Shown here one piece after another: positions 60,916 through 64,000 of a stretch of DNA of 64,000 nucleotides (position 1 is its first letter; every line of letters begins with the position of its first letter). The DNA lies in assembly GCF_000422205.1 (NCBI RefSeq), contig NZ_ATHV01000018.1:1-64000 (forward strand). Direction: 5' to 3'. This stretch comes from Desulfovibrio sp. X2 (lineage in GTDB: Bacteria > Desulfobacterota > Desulfovibrionia > Desulfovibrionales > Desulfovibrionaceae). The notes beneath the pieces are model-generated. The model had not been told where the DNA came from. It did not search any database and saw only the letters and a program-made list of their open reading frames with translations. The position numbers were made by a program, and so were the translations under genes.

Positions 60916-61328
60916 ACACCCCGCGCGGCATCCGCAACAACAACCCCGGGAACATCCGCAAGAGCGCCGCCGACTGGCGCGGCGAGGTCGAGGGCGAGGA
61001 TACCGCCTTCGAGACGTTCGACACGCCGGAGGACGGCCTGCGCGCCCTGGGCAAGATCCTGCTCCGGTACGAGCGCGACTACGGCCTCAACACCGTGCGC
61101 GGCATCCTGACCCGCTACGCGCCCGCCTGCGAGAACGACACGGCCGGATACATCGCCCACGTGGCCGAACGCATGGGCGTCTCCCCGGACGAGCCCGTCG
61201 ACGTGGCCGCCAACCTGCCGCAGCTCATGCGGGCCATCGTGGCCCACGAATGCGGCAGCGGCTGGGACGCCCACTACTCCGACGCCACCTACGACAAGGC
61301 CTCCGACATGGCCCTGGGGCTGGCGTAA
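60912..61328 (+). CDS. Phage endolysin-like lytic protein
   Basis: A 138-residue protein opening RGIRNNNPGNIRKSAADWRGE, a signature of phage lysozyme/structural muramidases. EYERDYGLNTVRGILTRYAP-like helices and an AHECGSGWDAHYSDATYDKA end follow. It probably degrades peptidoglycan for lysis. It sits directly before spanin and holin genes. Stop and next start overlap (TAATG). Confidence 0.8.
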   Translation: MNTPRGIRNNNPGNIRKSAADWRGEVEGEDTAFETFDTPEDGLRALGKILLRYERDYGLNTVRGILTRYAPACENDTAGYIAHVAERMGVSPDEPVDVAANLPQLMRAIVAHECGSGWDAHYSDATYDKASDMALGLA

Positions 61329-61780
61329 TGGGCAACCTCACCACCTGGGGGCTGGCGGGGACAGGCCTCATCATCCTCGCCCTGGCCGCCGCCTGCTGGT
61401 GGCAGGGCCACACCATCAAGGGCCTGCGGGCGGACCTGACGGCGGCGGAAGTGGACGTCGCCGTGCTCAAGGCCGCGGGCAAGACCAAGGACGCGGCCAT
61501 CGCCGCGCTGCATGCCGAAGTCGCGGCGCGCGACGCGGCCATCGCCAAGCGCGACGAACAGGTCGCGCGGATCTCGACGCGGCGGCGCAGCGAACAGACG
61601 TCCTTGAAGGAGGCTACCCGCAATGACCCGGAGACTCGCCCTTGGGCTCTTGAGCCTGTGCCTGCTGCTGTGCGCCGCGTGCTCCGGCAGGCAGACGGTG
61701 GTGACGGTGCCGGTGGTGGAGCGCCTGACGCCGCCGCCGGAGCTGCTCCGCGAGACGGCGCGGCCCCGCTGGACCGGTAG
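61328..61780 (+). CDS. Inner-membrane spanin (Rz/LysB-like)
   Basis: A 150-residue protein with one N-terminal membrane helix (7-24) and a periplasmic coiled coil (LRADLTAAEVDVAVLKAAGKTKDAAIAALHAEVAARDAAIAKRDEQVARI). The C-terminal 45 residues are read in the frame overlapping the lipoprotein gene. It bridges to the outer-membrane spanin to fuse both membranes at lysis. Confidence 0.85.
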   Translation: MGNLTTWGLAGTGLIILALAAACWWQGHTIKGLRADLTAAEVDVAVLKAAGKTKDAAIAALHAEVAARDAAIAKRDEQVARISTRRRSEQTSLKEATRNDPETRPWALEPVPAAVRRVLRQADGGDGAGGGAPDAAAGAAPRDGAAPLDR

Positions 61781-61919
61781 GACGAACGCCGACCTGGTCG
61801 AATACGCCCTGGACCTCGCCGCCGCCCTGGACGCCTGCAACGCTGACAAGGCCGCGCTCCGGTCCTGGGCGGACGGCGACGGCACGCAGGAGAAGAAGGA
61901 CATGGGGACAGGCAGATGA
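61623..61919 (+). CDS. Outer-membrane spanin lipoprotein (Rz1/LysC-like)
   Basis: A 98-residue lipoprotein beginning inside the inner spanin gene in another frame. Signal and lipobox are LLLCAAC (Cys20), followed by a Pro-rich stretch (PPPELLRETARP). It extends 139 bases past the Rz-like stop, the overlapped rather than fully nested arrangement of P2 lysBC. Confidence 0.85.
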   Translation: MTRRLALGLLSLCLLLCAACSGRQTVVTVPVVERLTPPPELLRETARPRWTGRTNADLVEYALDLAAALDACNADKAALRSWADGDGTQEKKDMGTGR

Positions 61920-62227
61920 TTGAAAGCGCGCGTGAATGGGTGGGCAGCATGTGGCTGACCATCATGCTTTCCGTGCTCGGCGGCATGGCCCGCGCGGCGA
62001 AGTGCCGGGAACGGTCCATGTGGGTATGGGCCTGCTCCTGCCTCGTGGCCCTGTTCTCCGGCGTCGTGACGCACATGCTGCTGCAGGACCTCACGGGAAT
62101 ACCCGAGACGGTCAAGGTCGCCTGCGCGAGCGTCTCCGCCTACTCGGGCGGCAGCATCCTGGACGCCATGCAGGGCCGCATCGCTGACCTGTGCGCGGTC
62201 ATTTTCGGCGGGGCGCGCAGACCGTAG
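61916..62227 (+). CDS. Holin-like membrane protein
   Basis: A 103-residue protein with three hydrophobic segments (about 11-26, 36-56, 63-85). It has the size and context of a phage holin, which times lysis by opening the inner membrane. ATGA overlap with the outer spanin gene. I see no antiholin start. Confidence 0.75.
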   Translation: MIESAREWVGSMWLTIMLSVLGGMARAAKCRERSMWVWACSCLVALFSGVVTHMLLQDLTGIPETVKVACASVSAYSGGSILDAMQGRIADLCAVIFGGARRP

Positions 62228-62252
62228 CCCCGAAACCTCAAGGAGAAGGACG

Positions 62253-62513
62253 ATGAAGAAGCGAATCACCCTGAAGATCAACGGCAAAGACGTCGCCTTC
62301 GACGTGGATACGCCGACCTACGACGCCTATCTGAACGCCCTCCAGCCGACCAACAAGACCGGCCCGGCGCGCAACTTCCTCATGCGCACGGTCTGCGCCG
62401 AAAGCCGTGATGACATCAAGGCCATCCTGGAGCTGCCCGGCGCTGGCGTGCAGATCGCGGCCAAGCTGCTCGAGGAGTTCACCCCCGACCTCGAGATCGA
62501 GCTGGGGGAATAG
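62253..62513 (+). CDS. Tail assembly chaperone
   Basis: An 86-residue protein (KKRITLKINGKDVAFDVDTPTYDAYLNALQPTNKTGPARNFLM) of the short phage tail assembly chaperone group. GGAG before the ATG. The gene ends CTGGGGGAATAG, where five G precede the stop, and a second frame continues in -1 (next entry). It covers the tape measure protein during tail assembly. Confidence 0.85.
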   Translation: MKKRITLKINGKDVAFDVDTPTYDAYLNALQPTNKTGPARNFLMRTVCAESRDDIKAILELPGAGVQIAAKLLEEFTPDLEIELGE

Positions 62514-62698
62514 AGGCGCGGGCGGCAGCCATCGGGGAAAGCGCCGTGGGGCAATACGCGGCGCTCTCTCGCAGGTGGTTCCCGTCCCGCGCGGTGGACT
62601 CCGAAAGCATGGCAGAGGCGCTGTTCCTGGAAAAGGACCACTGGGAGAAGATGGCGGTCGCCGTGGCCAACGGCATCGCCAAGGCGTTCAGGGGATAG
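62504..62698 (+). CDS. -1 frame extension of the tail chaperone
   Basis: The -1 frame is open from the G-run at 62504 to TAG at 62698 and encodes IEARAAAIGESAVGQYAAL, then a segment ending ANGIAKAFRG. Codon use is host-like. It has no good start of its own (GTG at 62546 lacks a ribosome site), so expression by -1 slippage, as for P2 E+E', is the simplest reading. It ends three bases before the tape measure gene. Confidence 0.6.
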   Translation, partial: GGIEARAAAIGESAVGQYAALSRRWFPSRAVDSESMAEALFLEKDHWEKMAVAVANGIAKAFRG

Positions 62699-62701
62699 GA
62701 C

Positions 62702-64000
62702 ATGGCCAGCAGGCTCGAACGGCTCGAATTTGCCATCGGGATGCGCGACGAGGCGTCGAAAAAAGTAGGCGCCCTGCGCAAATCCCTCTCCGGCATGGCG
62801 AACACGGTGCACAACCAGATGCTCAAGATCGGCACCGGCTGGCTGGGGGCGAAGGGCCTGGGCTCGTCCATCGAGGGGATGGTGAGCCCGGCCATAGACC
62901 TGAACCGCGCCCTGGGAGAGGTGGGCAGCCTGGACGTGGGCAAGGAGGCCCTGGCCGACCTCCAGTCCGCCGCCGAGAATTTCGCCATGGAGTACGGCGG
63001 CACGGCCGCGCAGGTGGTCAGCTCCTCCTACGACATCCAGTCCGCCATTTCCGGCCTCTCCGGCAAGGAGCTGGCCACGTTCACGGCGGCCGGCGGCACC
63101 CTGGCCAAGGCCACCAAGGCCGACGTGGGCACGATCACCTCCTACATGGGCACCATGTACGGCATTTTCAAGAACCAGGCCGAGCGCATGGGCAAGGCCA
63201 CCTGGGTTGAGCAGCTCGCCGGGCAGACCGCCACGGCCGTGCAGATGTTCAAGACCACGGGCACGGAGCTGAGCGCGGCCTTCACGGCCGTGGGGGCGAA
63301 CGCCACGTCCGCGGGCATCGCGGCGTCGGAACAGATGGCCGTCCTGGGCACGCTGCAGAGCACCATGAGCGGCAGCGAGGCGGGCACCAAGTACAAGGCG
63401 TTCCTCGCTGGCGTGGGTAACGCGCAGAAGACCCTCGGCATGCAGTTCACGGACAGCCAGGGCAACATGCTCGGCATGGTCGAGATCCTGGGCAAGCTCA
63501 AGGCCAGGTTCGGCGACACGTTCAGCGTCGCCGAGGGCGACGTGCTCAAGAAGGCCTTCGGCTCCGACGAGGCCGTTTCGCTCATCAAGCAGCTCATGGC
63601 CGACACGGGCGGACTGGCATCGTCCATAGACGCCCTCGGACAGGTCCAGGGCATGAACAAGGCCCGGCAGATGGCCGCGCGCATGACCGACATATGGGCG
63701 CAGCTCGGGGGGGCGCTTTCCACCGTGTCCGCGTCCTTCGGGCAGAAGCTGCTGCCGCCCCTGGCCATGGTCGGCCGCAAATTCCTCGACGTGCTGAAGA
63801 CCCTCAACCGCTGGATAAACATAGCGCCCAACGTGGCCAGGTGGATAGGCTACGGCGCCATCGCCGCCATGTCCCTGGCCGCCGCCATGGGCGTGCTCGC
63901 CGCGGCCACGGCCGTGAGCAAGCTGGCCCTGCTCGGCATAGGCGGCCCGCTGCGCATCGTGGGCGCGGCCATCGGCTTCCTGACGAAGGTCACGGGCATG
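62702..64000 (+). CDS. Tape measure protein (N-terminal part, runs off window)
   Basis: The visible 433 residues begin ASRLERLEFAIGMRDEASKKVGALRK. They contain GMVSPAIDLNRALGEVGSLD, a TP901-type central part (ASYDIQSAISGLSG-like, GTMYGIFKNQ, AAFTAVGANATSAGIAASEQMAVLGTLQSTMSG) and hydrophobic helices near the window end (AAMSLAAAMGVLAAATAV). Such proteins set tail length. GGGG precedes the ATG. The C-terminus is outside the window. Confidence 0.92.
   Translation, partial: MASRLERLEFAIGMRDEASKKVGALRKSLSGMANTVHNQMLKIGTGWLGAKGLGSSIEGMVSPAIDLNRALGEVGSLDVGKEALADLQSAAENFAMEYGGTAAQVVSSSYDIQSAISGLSGKELATFTAAGGTLAKATKADVGTITSYMGTMYGIFKNQAERMGKATWVEQLAGQTATAVQMFKTTGTELSAAFTAVGANATSAGIAASEQMAVLGTLQSTMSGSEAGTKYKAFLAGVGNAQKTLGMQFTDSQGNMLGMVEILGKLKARFGDTFSVAEGDVLKKAFGSDEAVSLIKQLMADTGGLASSIDALGQVQGMNKARQMAARMTDIWAQLGGALSTVSASFGQKLLPPLAMVGRKFLDVLKTLNRWINIAPNVARWIGYGAIAAMSLAAAMGVLAAATAVSKLALLGIGGPLRIVGAAIGFLTKVTGM

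Overview
The window is about 70% G+C, with strong Shine-Dalgarno sites and many ATGA/GTGA/TGATG stop-start overlaps. Gene content (alaS beside recA, cobT, an htpX-hsp20 pair, a GGDGT/PKTIDND phosphofructokinase, a TIGR04283-like glycosyltransferase, a P2-type prophage beside a tRNA) suggests a Desulfovibrio-like deltaproteobacterium (Desulfobacterota). That assignment is inference from gene content, not from a marker search.

Region 1 (1-8.2 kb): a MauE-like membrane protein coupled to an exported rhodanese, a two-domain glycosyltransferase, a MerR-like coiled-coil regulator, a lipoprotein, htpG, and the wreck of a tyrosine integrase. Region 2 (8.2-29.4 kb) is the most unusual part. Two OmpR-family two-component systems stand back to back. 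Leftward runs PepSY protein, response regulator, kinase, TolC-like protein, membrane fusion protein, RND pump, SpoIIE-type phosphatase. Rightward runs response regulator, kinase, then eight tightly coupled genes: HAD phosphatase, class III aminotransferase, arginase-fold enzyme, SMR/EamA-like protein, alpha/beta hydrolase, FemAB/GNAT-like transferase, a second SMR/EamA-like protein and an outer-membrane barrel. PmrA-like boxes (hexamer-N5-hexamer, NCTAAG core) lie in front of both two-component systems, in front of a PAP2 phosphatase plus tyrosine phosphatase pair at 8.1 kb, and in front of a Cys-rich small protein at 28.8 kb. I read this as one envelope-modification regulon. The eight-gene cluster is my main candidate for an undescribed system.

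Region 3 (29.4-46.8 kb) is core chromosome: htpX, hsp20, pfk, cobT, alaS, recA, an AMIN-domain protein, a ferric-reductase-like flavoprotein with its small membrane partner, two glycosyltransferases, a CheV, a His-rich peroxiredoxin and a PIN-PhoH ATPase. Two structured intergenic elements (33.7-33.8 and 39.03-39.27 kb) look like dispersed repeats.

Region 4 (47.0-64.0 kb) is a P2-like prophage next to tRNA-Thr(CGU). It opens with a roughly 330-bp dyad of GTAAC iterons, then a membrane-anchored WYL-like protein, two matching operator-promoters, a BRO-type antirepressor, HicAB, an Ogr/Delta zinc finger, the leftward portal-terminase pair (Q, P), and the rightward head and tail genes (O, N, M, L, R, S, sheath, tube, lysis cassette, tail chaperone with a probable -1 frameshift, tape measure). 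The tape measure runs off the window. No integrase was found in the part seen.
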